From positions 1-8,770 of the forward strand of contig JAEWKR010000011.1 of assembly GCA_023457715.1 (NCBI GenBank): a stretch of 8,770 bases of DNA. Direction: 5' to 3'. Shown here piece by piece: positions 1-5,807 of this stretch. Source of the stretch: Verrucomicrobiota bacterium (GTDB lineage: Bacteria; Verrucomicrobiota; Verrucomicrobiia; Opitutales; Opitutaceae). The notes under the pieces were generated by a model. The model did no database searches and was not told where the DNA came from. It saw only the letters and a list, made by a program, of their open reading frames with translations. The position numbers and the translations under genes are program-made. Each line of letters starts with the position of its first letter. Within the stretch, counting starts at the first letter, position 1.

Positions 1-37
1 TAAGACGGTGTTAGCTTGCCCCTTCGGATGACGATGC

Positions 38-57
38 TGGTCTAAACCGGCAGACCA
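38..57. repeat. Small inverted repeat (TGGTCT / AGACCA)
   Basis: TGGTCT at 38-43 is matched by AGACCA at 52-57 across an 8-base loop. It lies in the gene-free left edge of the window. It could be a hairpin belonging to a gene outside the window, but there is no T-tract on either strand. Chance is a reasonable alternative. Confidence 0.25.
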
Positions 58-86
58 CCGCGCCCCAAGTTTCTTTTTGGAATGAT

Positions 87-103
87 CGCGCCGCCGCGGC
101 GCG
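87..103. repeat. GC-rich hairpin (7-bp stem, 3-base loop)
   Basis: CGCGCCG (87-93) and CGGCGCG (97-103) are perfect inverted repeats around CCG. The hairpin lies about 70 bases beyond the stop of the minus-strand copper-protein gene. It could form in that transcript's 3' end, but no T-run follows on either strand, so a classic intrinsic terminator is not supported. Sequences of this composition form such stems easily by chance. Confidence 0.3.
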
Positions 104-116
104 TGTGGGTCGCTCA

Positions 117-165
117 AAACCCAAAACCAGAAACCAGAAACTAGAAACCAGAAACCAGAAACCAG
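117..165. repeat. Heptamer tandem repeat (AAACCAG)n
   Basis: Six consecutive 7-base units AAACCAG occupy 124-165, one with a single C-to-T change (138-144). A degenerate seventh unit lies at 117-123. On the minus strand it reads as CTGGTTT repeats and starts 6 bases past the stop codon of the copper-protein gene. It is A-rich, unlike its surroundings. It is one of four different 7-bp tandem repeats in this window. The short minus-strand reading frame across it (FWFLV-type repeats) is not credible as a protein. Confidence 0.9.
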
Positions 166-171
166 TTCCGC

Positions 172-537
172 TCACTCCACCCTGACTTCGCGCAGCCAAT
201 ACTCGGCGTCGCGGCGAAACAGCACGGCCGAGATCCGCTGCCCCGCCTTCAGCCCCGGCAGGGTCTCCGGATCCACTTTGAACACCATCGTCATCGCGGG
301 CATGAAGTCCGGAATGGCCTCGTGTTTCACGGTGAGTTCCGCGCGGTCGGGGCGGACGGCCGTGACCACTCCGCGAAGTGGATACGTTTCGGCGGCCCCG
401 GCCTTCTCGCCGGCGTGGCAGCAGCAGACCGGCTCACCTTTGCAGCAGGCGCAACCGCAGTTCTTCGACCCGGCCGCGAAGAGCGCGGCCAGGGGTACCA
501 TCAGGAGGACAAGGAAGGCGCGACACCGGGATTTCAT
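172..537 (-). CDS. Exported CusF-like copper-binding protein with N-terminal cysteine cluster
   Basis: The product is 121 residues from the ATG at 537; an in-frame TTG at 570 would add 11 residues, including a charged stretch poorly suited to a signal peptide. Neither start has a well-placed Shine-Dalgarno. Residues 1-22 look like a Sec signal peptide (basic KSRCR, then a hydrophobic stretch ending ALFAA); I see no clear lipobox. Residues 26-41 are a metal-ligand cluster with seven cysteines (27, 29, 31, 32, 38, 39, 40) and His41. Residues 52-121 match the small CusF/CusF_Ec beta-barrel: His72, then the M-P-A-M-T-M run giving Met79, Met82 and Met84. In E. coli CusF the ligands are His, two Met and a cation-pi Trp; here Met79 sits in the Trp position. 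The role inferred is periplasmic Cu(I)/Ag(I) binding or chaperoning. No Cus-type efflux genes or Sco protein lie beside it. The family call is firm; the partner is unknown. Confidence 0.85.
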   Translation of the reverse strand: MKSRCRAFLVLLMVPLAALFAAGSKNCGCACCKGEPVCCCHAGEKAGAAETYPLRGVVTAVRPDRAELTVKHEAIPDFMPAMTMVFKVDPETLPGLKAGQRISAVLFRRDAEYWLREVRVE

Positions 538-692
538 GGCGCGGCAACGCTGGTCCACCTCGCGCTTCAATTCAATCCCGGCGAATGCGGAGCCCGGGCC
601 GTTCCCTCCGGGGCAAAGCCATGGGGCGTGCGGTCGTTGGGGCGAGTCCGTCCGAACCGCGGGGCTCCGGTGCGGTCGGTTGGGAGACTCGC
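538..692. promoter_or_regulatory. Divergent intergenic region between copper protein and DedA gene
   Basis: This 155-base gap must hold promoters for both flanking genes if they are transcribed from here. It is GC-rich and I cannot pick out convincing -35/-10 boxes. An imperfect inverted repeat, CCGAACCGC (652-660) and GCGGTCGG (672-679), lies just upstream of the DedA ribosome-binding site and could be an operator or leader hairpin. No metal-regulator operator (CueR- or CopY-type) is recognisable. Confidence 0.3.
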
Positions 693-1304
693 ATGACCCG
701 CTGGATCCAGTCTCTCATTGAAACGTACTCCTACCTCGGCGTCGCGCTGTTGATGTTCATTGAGAACGTCTTTCCTCCGATCCCGTCGGAGCTGATCATG
801 CCGCTGGCCGGCTTTTTCACGACGCAGGGCAAGCTGACGCTCGCCGGGGTCATCGCCGCGGGAACGGTCGGCTCCTTGCTCGGTGCCCTTCCCCTCTATT
901 ATGCGGGCAAGTGCGCCGGCTATCGCCGGCTCCACGCCTGGTGCAATCGCCACGGCAAGTGGATCGGGCTCACCGGGCGCGATCTCGACAAGGCAAACGC
1001 CTGGTTCGAGCGGCACGGCGGCAAGACCGTGCTGCTCTGCCGTTTGATTCCGGGGGTGCGCTCGCTGATCTCCGTGCCGGCGGGAATCATGAAGATGCCG
1101 CTCGGGCAGTTCCTCGTGTACACCACCATCGGCTCGGCGGCGTGGTCGGCCGCGCTCGCGCTGGCGGGTCGCGCCCTCGGCCGGAATTACGAGGCGGTGG
1201 AACACTTCATCGGCCCCATCAGCACCGGCGTGGTCGCCGTCATCGTGATCACCATCCTCGTCCGCGCGGTCCGGCTGACGCGGGCCGAAGCGGCGGCGGG
1301 GTGA
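693..1304 (+). CDS. DedA/VTT-family integral membrane protein
   Basis: The product is 203 residues from the ATG at 693, which has GGGAG at 682-686 six bases upstream. The open frame runs back to 378, but that extension is arginine/proline-rich and overlaps the gene on the other strand, so it is rejected. Family marks are clear. The E-N-x-F-P-P-I-P-S-E motif (residues 24-33) is followed by a glycine-rich helix around 40-72. A second conserved block has C-R-x-I-P-G-x-R at 116-123 and A-G-I-M-K-M-P at 130-136. The last hydrophobic segment is about residues 173-195. The acidic residues of the first block and the arginines of the second (117, 123) correspond to positions essential in studied DedA proteins. 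DedA/VTT proteins are inner-membrane lipid transporters; some bacterial members recycle undecaprenyl phosphate or flip phospholipid. The exact substrate here cannot be told. Neighbours give no hint. Confidence 0.92.
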   Translation: MTRWIQSLIETYSYLGVALLMFIENVFPPIPSELIMPLAGFFTTQGKLTLAGVIAAGTVGSLLGALPLYYAGKCAGYRRLHAWCNRHGKWIGLTGRDLDKANAWFERHGGKTVLLCRLIPGVRSLISVPAGIMKMPLGQFLVYTTIGSAAWSAALALAGRALGRNYEAVEHFIGPISTGVVAVIVITILVRAVRLTRAEAAAG

Positions 1305-1317
1305 CGACGGCGCCCGC

Positions 1318-1635
1318 TCACGCGCGGGCCGGATGTCCGGACGGTATCGGCACGCCCCGGGTCCACCGGGCGCAGAGTCGCAACAGATTGCAGGCGGCGA
1401 GTGTCGACGCGGAACCCAGCACCTCGCGCTCCGCCTTCATCCAGAACCAGCGGTCGGAGAGATGAGCCGCCCGAGGCTGGCTGGAGCGCACGAGTTCATC
1501 GGCGCGCCGCGCGATCCGTTCGAGCGCAGCCTCCCACGGTTGGTCCGGAGGGGCGGAAGGCAGGCGGGCGGGCGTGGCGGACGGAAGAAGCGATTCGCGG
1601 GCGGAAGCGGGACGGGGGGAGGTCGGGCAAGGCAC
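1318..1635 (-). CDS. Small hypothetical protein with possible DUF2934-like segment
   Basis: The frame encodes 105 residues from a GTG at 1635 to a TGA at 1318, convergent with the DedA gene and 13 bases from its stop. Residues 1-33 are proline/serine/alanine-rich and probably disordered. Residues 38-73 contain I-A-R-R-A-D-E-L, then a short gap, then D-R-W-F-W-M-K-A-E-R-E-V-L. This resembles the DUF2934 pattern (R-A-x-E-L ... W-L-x-A-E-R-E-L), a short family of unknown function. The codons of this segment are mostly G/C-ending, as expected of a real gene here. Against it, there is no Shine-Dalgarno before the GTG, the segment after residue 75 is unremarkable, and the true start may lie further in. 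The family match is from memory of the motif, so this is a tentative gene call. Confidence 0.4.
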   Translation of the reverse strand: MPCPTSPRPASARESLLPSATPARLPSAPPDQPWEAALERIARRADELVRSSQPRAAHLSDRWFWMKAEREVLGSASTLAACNLLRLCARWTRGVPIPSGHPARA

Positions 1636-1734
1636 GGGAGGTACGACGCGGGACCGCGAAATTCGTTCGGTGGAATTTGGCGACGCTTTTCCAGTTCCCC
1701 GACGTACCGCGGCGGCGGCATTCGGAGATCCCCC
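1636..1734. other. Non-coding gap with no recognised feature
   Basis: This is GC-rich sequence between the small hypothetical gene and the palindromic repeat element. Open frames cross it, but their composition (long arginine/glycine/proline runs) marks them as chance. I see no promoter, hairpin with T-tract, or RNA gene. Confidence 0.4.
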
Positions 1735-1926
1735 CTAAGCCGGAACGATTCAGTTAACCACGAATGGACACGAATCGACACGAATGAAGACCTGGGAAAA
1801 TCATCACTTCCGCGCAGGCACAAAACAGTGAGCGGGACTACGGACGGGCTGCATTCGAGTTTCCTCTCCTATTCGTGTTCCTTCGTGTCCATTCGTGGTT
1901 AATCCGTCTGCATAGTTCCGGCTAAG
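1735..1926. repeat. Palindromic MITE-like repeat element with CGAA-phased arms
   Basis: The two ends are inverted copies. The left arm (1735-1787) reads CTAAGCCGGAAC, an 8-base spacer, then TAACC followed by three CGAA motifs at exactly 10-base spacing (1761, 1771, 1781). The right arm (1926 back to 1870) reads CTTAGCCGGAAC on the minus strand, a 13-base spacer, then the same TAACC-CGAA structure. A 21-base core is identical between arms (1754-1774 against 1882-1902). The roughly 80 bases between the arms (1791-1870) show no coding signal and no strong internal fold. There is no transposase and no obvious target duplication at the outer edges. The structure fits a non-autonomous palindromic repeat (MITE or REP/BIME-like). 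It fills the space between convergent genes, 16 bases from the kinase stop codon. Confidence 0.75.
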
Positions 1927-1927
1927 A

Positions 1928-1939
1928 GGTCGCGCGACC
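1928..1939. repeat. 12-base perfect palindrome after the kinase stop
   Basis: GGTCGCGCGACC is a perfect palindrome placed 3 bases beyond the TGA of the minus-strand kinase gene and next to the repeat tip. It could fold as a GC-rich hairpin with a tight 4-base loop at the mRNA 3' end. It lacks a T-run, so a terminator role is only possible. Confidence 0.35.
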
Positions 1940-1942
1940 GGT

Positions 1943-4522
1943 TCACTTCCTCGCGGCCAGCTCGGCGGCGACCCGCTCCAGGAGCGTTTTCATTTCAACC
2001 GGCTTGGCGAGGATGGGGCCAACCCCGAGAAGTTGCAGTTCCTCCTCGGTGCTCGCCTCGAACAACCCGCTGATGGCGAGAACGCGCTGGGTGGGATCGA
2101 TCACCCGCAGCGCGCGGATAAAGGGCACCCCGCCCATGACCGGCATCATCAAGTCGGTGATCACGAGATCCACCTCGGGGCGCAATTCGAGGTACAGCCG
2201 CAGCGCATCGACCCCGTTGCGGGCGGTGGCCACGGCGTAGCCATGCCGCTCGAGGACCGCCTGGGTCGTGCGCAGGACGATTTCCTCGTCATCGACGACC
2301 AGAACCCGGGTCGAGCGGACGGGCCGCTCCGGCGTGCTGGCCGGGGCCGGAGCTTTCTCGGTCCCGATGGGGCCCGCCGCGGGCAGGAAAATGCTGAAGG
2401 TCGTCCCCTGCCCCACCTGCGACTTCACCTTAATGTGGCCGGCGTGGGCCTTGACGATGGCGGCGGTGGTGCAAAGCCCCAGCCCGGTGCCCTTGCCCAC
2501 GGGCTTGGTGGTGAAGAACGGTTCGAAGATCCGGGGCAGATGTTCCGGGGGGATGCCGTGCCCGGAGTCCTGAACCTCAATCGCCACATACGGGCCGGCG
2601 GCGGAGCCTTCGGCGAGCTCGCCCGGCCGGGCCTCCACGTTGCGCGCGGTCAGCGTCAGCGTGCCGCTGTTGTTCATCGCGTCGCGCGCGTTGATGCACA
2701 GGTTGAGCACCACCTGATGGATCTGGGTCGCATCGGCGACCACCTCCACGATCGACGTGGGGGCGTTGACCACGATCTCGATCGAGCGGGGAAAGGTTTC
2801 CCGCATGATGAGGACCATCTCCTTCAACAGGTGCTGCGGAAACATGCGGCCACGCTGGCCGGTCTGCCCGCGGCTGTAGGTGAGCAGCTGGCGGACCACC
2901 TCGGCGCCGCGCTTGGCACTCGCGTTCGCCATCCCCAGCAGCCGCAGGGTGCCAGGCTCCTTGATCTGCTCCTCCAGGATGCCGCCCACCAGCAGCATCG
3001 GCGCGAGGATGTTGTTCAGGTCGTGCGCGATCCCGCTGGCCATGGTGCCGACCGCCTCCATGCGCTGCGCCTGGATGGCCTGTTCCTGCAGCACCCGGCG
3101 CTCCGTGGTGTCGCGGACCACCGCCAGGAAATGCGGCCGCCCCTCCCAGGTGACGCGACGGACGTTGATCTCGACCGGGAAAACGTCCCCGTTTTTGCGC
3201 CGCTGCCAGGTCTCCATGATCATCTGCTCCCGGGCCTTCAGCTGCTCAAACTGTTCCGGGAAGCTGGCGCGAGACTCGGGGGCGCGCAGGTCGACAATGG
3301 TGAGCTCGCGCAGCTCCTCCAGCGTATAACCATACACCTCCCGGGCACGTTCGTTGGCCTCGACGATCCGGCCGTCCTGGTCGGCCAGCACGATCAAATC
3401 GCTCGCGTGACGGGTCAGCAGCGCCAGGCGCTCGGCCAGCCGTTTCTGCTCCTGTTCGGCGCGAAGCGTGCGGGCGAGCAGGCGGGCCTCGCGCAGCCGC
3501 TGCACGAAGGCCAGCCCAAGGCCGACGGCGAGGATGCCGACGAAGATCAACCCGGCGGTCCGCCACGCATCGCGCGAGATCGCCTCGTACGCTTCGGCCT
3601 GGTCGATCTTCGCCACGACGAACCAAGGGCTGTTGGGCAGCGCGCGACCCGCGCCGAGCACGGGAACCCCATGATAATCGACGCCCTCGCGCGCGTGGAC
3701 GTCGCCGCGAACCACAGAGGCGGCGATCAGCTCCTGATGATCCGCGCTGCGCCGCAGCCCCCACCCTTCCGGCGCGTGCCGCAGGTGGCTGAGAAACACG
3801 ATCTCGTTGCCCTCCTGACGCAGGAGCAGCGTCTCTCCGGTCCGACTCGGGTTGGGCCAGGCCGCCAGCAGCCGATCCGTGTGCCGCGCGGCATTGATGC
3901 GGAGCACGGCGTAGGCGATGGGCGCGGCGCGCTCCCGGGCCGCGGGCAGGGAGACATCAGGTGCAAAGATCGGGGCGACCACCTCCATGTGCGCGCCCTT
4001 CTCGCCCGGCTCCTGGTGCAGATCCGAAAGCAACGGCGACGCCCCGACCTTGTCGAACCGCTCCTTGAGTCGGGAGCAGGGAGGGTTGGCGTCGGCCGGC
4101 ACGCTGAGCCGGACCTTGAACGCGGCGTCCAGCAGGAGGACCGACTCGTAGCGTTCGCCGCCCTTCATGGTGCCGAACCATCCGGTCAGGGCCGCGCGGG
4201 CTTCCTCCGTCTCCGGTCGGGCGAGCAGCGTCGCCACATCGCGCGCGATCGCCCCCGTGTTGCTGAGGAAGGAGCCGTCGTTCAACCGCTCCTGCCGCCA
4301 GTCACTCAGCTGACGCGACTGCAGTTCGGCCACGGCTTCCAGTTCCCGAAACATGAGGTGCCGGAGGCGAACCCGCTCGCGGTGGAAAGAAAACAACCCC
4401 AGCACGACGATGCCCAGGCCGGCGAGCACCGCCATCACCCAAAACCGCGTCTGCCCCGCGAAACGCGCCGGCGAACGACCGTTCGTTTCGCGAGTTGCCG
4501 GCAGGAGCGGGTCGGAGGGCAT
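1943..4522 (-). CDS. Membrane-bound hybrid sensor histidine kinase (sensor-PAS-HisKA-HATPase-REC)
   Basis: The product is 859 residues from the ATG at 4522. In-frame GTGs at 4582 and 4570 would add 20 or 16 residues, but those codons are AT-ending compared with the gene body and the first abuts a repeat, so I prefer the ATG; neither choice has a good Shine-Dalgarno. Order: membrane helix about 27-46; extracytoplasmic sensor about 50-320, perhaps Cache-like; second helix about 323-340; short linker; PAS about 366-475 (Y-G-Y-T, then D-T-T-E-R end); HisKA with G-I-A-H-D-L-N-N, phospho-acceptor His500; HATPase with Asn611, D-S-G-H-G (652-656), F-E-P-F-F and G-K-G-T-G-L-G-L (676-683); receiver with D744/D745, phospho-acceptor Asp790, Ser818 and Lys840. 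It should autophosphorylate and pass phosphate to its own receiver. The HDLNN box resembles NtrB-like kinases. No output domain is present. It lies 151 bases downstream of the hydrolase gene (91 with the longest start) on the same strand. The ligand is unknown. Confidence 0.95.
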   Translation of the reverse strand: MPSDPLLPATRETNGRSPARFAGQTRFWVMAVLAGLGIVVLGLFSFHRERVRLRHLMFRELEAVAELQSRQLSDWRQERLNDGSFLSNTGAIARDVATLLARPETEEARAALTGWFGTMKGGERYESVLLLDAAFKVRLSVPADANPPCSRLKERFDKVGASPLLSDLHQEPGEKGAHMEVVAPIFAPDVSLPAARERAAPIAYAVLRINAARHTDRLLAAWPNPSRTGETLLLRQEGNEIVFLSHLRHAPEGWGLRRSADHQELIAASVVRGDVHAREGVDYHGVPVLGAGRALPNSPWFVVAKIDQAEAYEAISRDAWRTAGLIFVGILAVGLGLAFVQRLREARLLARTLRAEQEQKRLAERLALLTRHASDLIVLADQDGRIVEANERAREVYGYTLEELRELTIVDLRAPESRASFPEQFEQLKAREQMIMETWQRRKNGDVFPVEINVRRVTWEGRPHFLAVVRDTTERRVLQEQAIQAQRMEAVGTMASGIAHDLNNILAPMLLVGGILEEQIKEPGTLRLLGMANASAKRGAEVVRQLLTYSRGQTGQRGRMFPQHLLKEMVLIMRETFPRSIEIVVNAPTSIVEVVADATQIHQVVLNLCINARDAMNNSGTLTLTARNVEARPGELAEGSAAGPYVAIEVQDSGHGIPPEHLPRIFEPFFTTKPVGKGTGLGLCTTAAIVKAHAGHIKVKSQVGQGTTFSIFLPAAGPIGTEKAPAPASTPERPVRSTRVLVVDDEEIVLRTTQAVLERHGYAVATARNGVDALRLYLELRPEVDLVITDLMMPVMGGVPFIRALRVIDPTQRVLAISGLFEASTEEELQLLGVGPILAKPVEMKTLLERVAAELAARK

Positions 4523-4584
4523 CCGCGGGACCGTGGCGGGACTCTCAAACGTTGGCAATGGCTTTAGCACCCGCAGGCGCACTC

Positions 4585-4637
4585 CTCAGCCGGAACCCGC
4601 CGGTAACCCCGAAGGGACGCGAAGGAACGCGAAGGAC
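4585..4637 (+). repeat. Third copy of the CTNAGCCGGAAC...CGAA-phased repeat end
   Basis: CTCAGCCGGAAC (4585-4596) is followed by a 7-base spacer, TAACC (4604-4608) and three CGAA motifs at 10-base spacing (4610, 4620, 4630). This is the same order as both arms of the element at 1735-1926. Between the conserved CGAA motifs the bases are GC-shifted (T to G, A to G), yet the phasing is intact. It is a single arm with no inverted partner nearby. It lies between the nucleoside hydrolase stop and the kinase gene, so the kinase gene has repeat tips at both ends, both pointing toward it. Confidence 0.75.
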
Positions 4638-4673
4638 AGGTCAGCTGGTACAGGACCGGTGACTCGGCTGCGA

Positions 4674-5693
4674 TCAGCGCCGCGCCTCGCCGAGCACCCG
4701 GCTGGCCAGATGAGCCTCGAACCCGTCGCGGTCGCGCCAGCGCAGGGCCACCCGGGCCTGGAAGGGACCCTCGGCGTCGCGTCGGGTGAACCCGTCGTCG
4801 GTCAGGGTGAAGCGCACCGTCTCCACCTCCACCAGCCCTTCGCTGTACGCGAGATAGACCGCGACGTCGTCGAAGAGCGTGGTCGAACGCGTCACGAAGA
4901 AATCGCAGTTCATCCAGGACACCCGCGCCGCCCACAGGCAGTAATTCTCAATCACGGCGCGGACCGCGGGGTCCGTCGTTGCGGCCTGCCACAGCCGGCG
5001 GTAACGGTCGCCCGACAGCGTGATCCGTCCACAGGTGTCCAGCGGCGTGAGAAGCACCTCGCGCCAGGGCGCCTGAAGGACCTGGCGCAACGAGGGGACG
5101 TCCGCCTTCACATTCCATTCCGCGGACGGGGCCGATCCGGGTTCGTAGCCCGAGTCGAAGCTGCCGTACATCCCGACGAGGCGGCATTTCCGCGCAAACT
5201 CCGGGTTGCGCCGCACCGCCTCTGCCAGGCTGGGCGTGGGACCCACCGCAATCACCGTGACCGGTTGCTCCGAGCGCTCCACCAGTTCCAGCAGGGCCTT
5301 GACGCCGTCGGCGTGCACGGTCCCCGGGTATTTCGCCGGGTCATAGTCGTCGACCCACGGAACCTGGTTTCGTTTTTCATCGTCGGGGCTCGTCGTCCCG
5401 ACGCCCACGCCCACGGCGACATCGGTCCGGCCCGCCGACTGAAGCAGTTTGGCGGTCAGCGCCGCCCGGTAGCGGGGCGCGCCGTACTCGGTCAGCACCA
5501 GTTTGACGTCGAGCTCGGGCGAGCGCAGCGCATGCACGAGGGCCCAGGTGTCGTCGATGTCATCGCCAATATCGGTGGCGAGGACCACGGGGATGGGCCG
5601 CGCCGTCGCCGGCGCCGGATCCGCCGCGCGGACCGACACGAGGGCCAGGGGAAGGGAAGCGAGCCAGATCGTCAGCCGGGGGAGGAAACGCAT
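4674..5693 (-). CDS. Secreted nucleoside hydrolase-like protein (IUNH superfamily)
   Basis: The product is 339 residues from the ATG at 5693. The minus frame stays open upstream only because it runs antisense to the next gene; that extension is low-quality and is rejected. Residues 1-23 form a Sec signal peptide with cleavage likely after V-R-A. Mature fold marks of the inosine-uridine nucleoside hydrolase family: the calcium/ribose-binding D-I-G-D-D-I-D-D run (41-48), a variant of D-T-D-P-G-x-D-D; V-I-A-V-G-P-T-P-S-L-A (147-157); A-E-W-N-V-K-A-D (191-198), matching the family's A-E-F-N...D; and F-D-D-V-A-V-Y (274-280), where the family usually has H-D-P-x-A, so the catalytic-type His is Phe274 while Asp275 is kept. 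Length fits the family. The family cleaves ribonucleosides to base and ribose; export suggests scavenging outside the cytoplasm or a changed substrate. It may be co-transcribed with the kinase gene downstream. Confidence 0.88.
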   Translation of the reverse strand: MRFLPRLTIWLASLPLALVSVRAADPAPATARPIPVVLATDIGDDIDDTWALVHALRSPELDVKLVLTEYGAPRYRAALTAKLLQSAGRTDVAVGVGVGTTSPDDEKRNQVPWVDDYDPAKYPGTVHADGVKALLELVERSEQPVTVIAVGPTPSLAEAVRRNPEFARKCRLVGMYGSFDSGYEPGSAPSAEWNVKADVPSLRQVLQAPWREVLLTPLDTCGRITLSGDRYRRLWQAATTDPAVRAVIENYCLWAARVSWMNCDFFVTRSTTLFDDVAVYLAYSEGLVEVETVRFTLTDDGFTRRDAEGPFQARVALRWRDRDGFEAHLASRVLGEARR

Positions 5694-5807
5694 GCGCACA
5701 GCCTGGAGGACGATTGAATCCCGGGAAAGCCCGGAGGGGACGGGTGGGCGAATTTCTTTTCGCGTCGCCCCGGCGGCGCCTTTGCGGCTGCGTGAAGCCG
5801 CCACTCC
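5694..5807. promoter_or_regulatory. Divergent promoter region between hydrolase and second kinase
   Basis: This 114-base gap separates two start codons facing away from each other, so both promoters should lie in or near it. CCGGG (5721-5725) and CCCGG (5730-5734) form a short stem around AAAG, within the likely hydrolase leader. The only AT-rich patch is about 5750-5761 (GAATTTCTTTTC). I cannot assign -35/-10 boxes with confidence, and neither start has a strong Shine-Dalgarno. Confidence 0.35.
5784..5801 (+). promoter_or_regulatory. Leader hairpin just before the second kinase start
   Basis: GCGGCT (5784-5789) and AGCCGC (5796-5801) are perfect inverted repeats with loop GCGTGA, ending 6 bases before the ATG at 5808. 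In the mRNA this would occupy the ribosome-binding region, where no clear Shine-Dalgarno is seen. It could dampen or regulate initiation, or be chance in GC-rich sequence. Confidence 0.35.

Noticed and set aside
1..60. Tail of an upstream gene or a tRNA at the left edge
   Set aside because: The window opens with TAA, but no coding sequence is visible to support it, and the stem at 38-57 does not belong to a cloverleaf.
11..199. A short minus-strand frame with repeated F-W-F-L-V
   Set aside because: It only translates the AAACCAG heptamer repeat and overlaps the real stop of the copper-protein gene.
378..692. An N-terminal extension of the DedA frame by 105 codons
   Set aside because: It is Arg/Pro/Ser-rich, overlaps the copper-protein gene on the other strand, and the ATG at 693 has a good ribosome site and starts directly before the DedA fold.
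2033..4567. An 844-codon plus-strand open frame antisense to the first kinase
   Set aside because: Its composition (His, Arg, Gly, Asp runs) is typical of a shadow frame. The minus strand has complete HisKA, HATPase and REC motifs.
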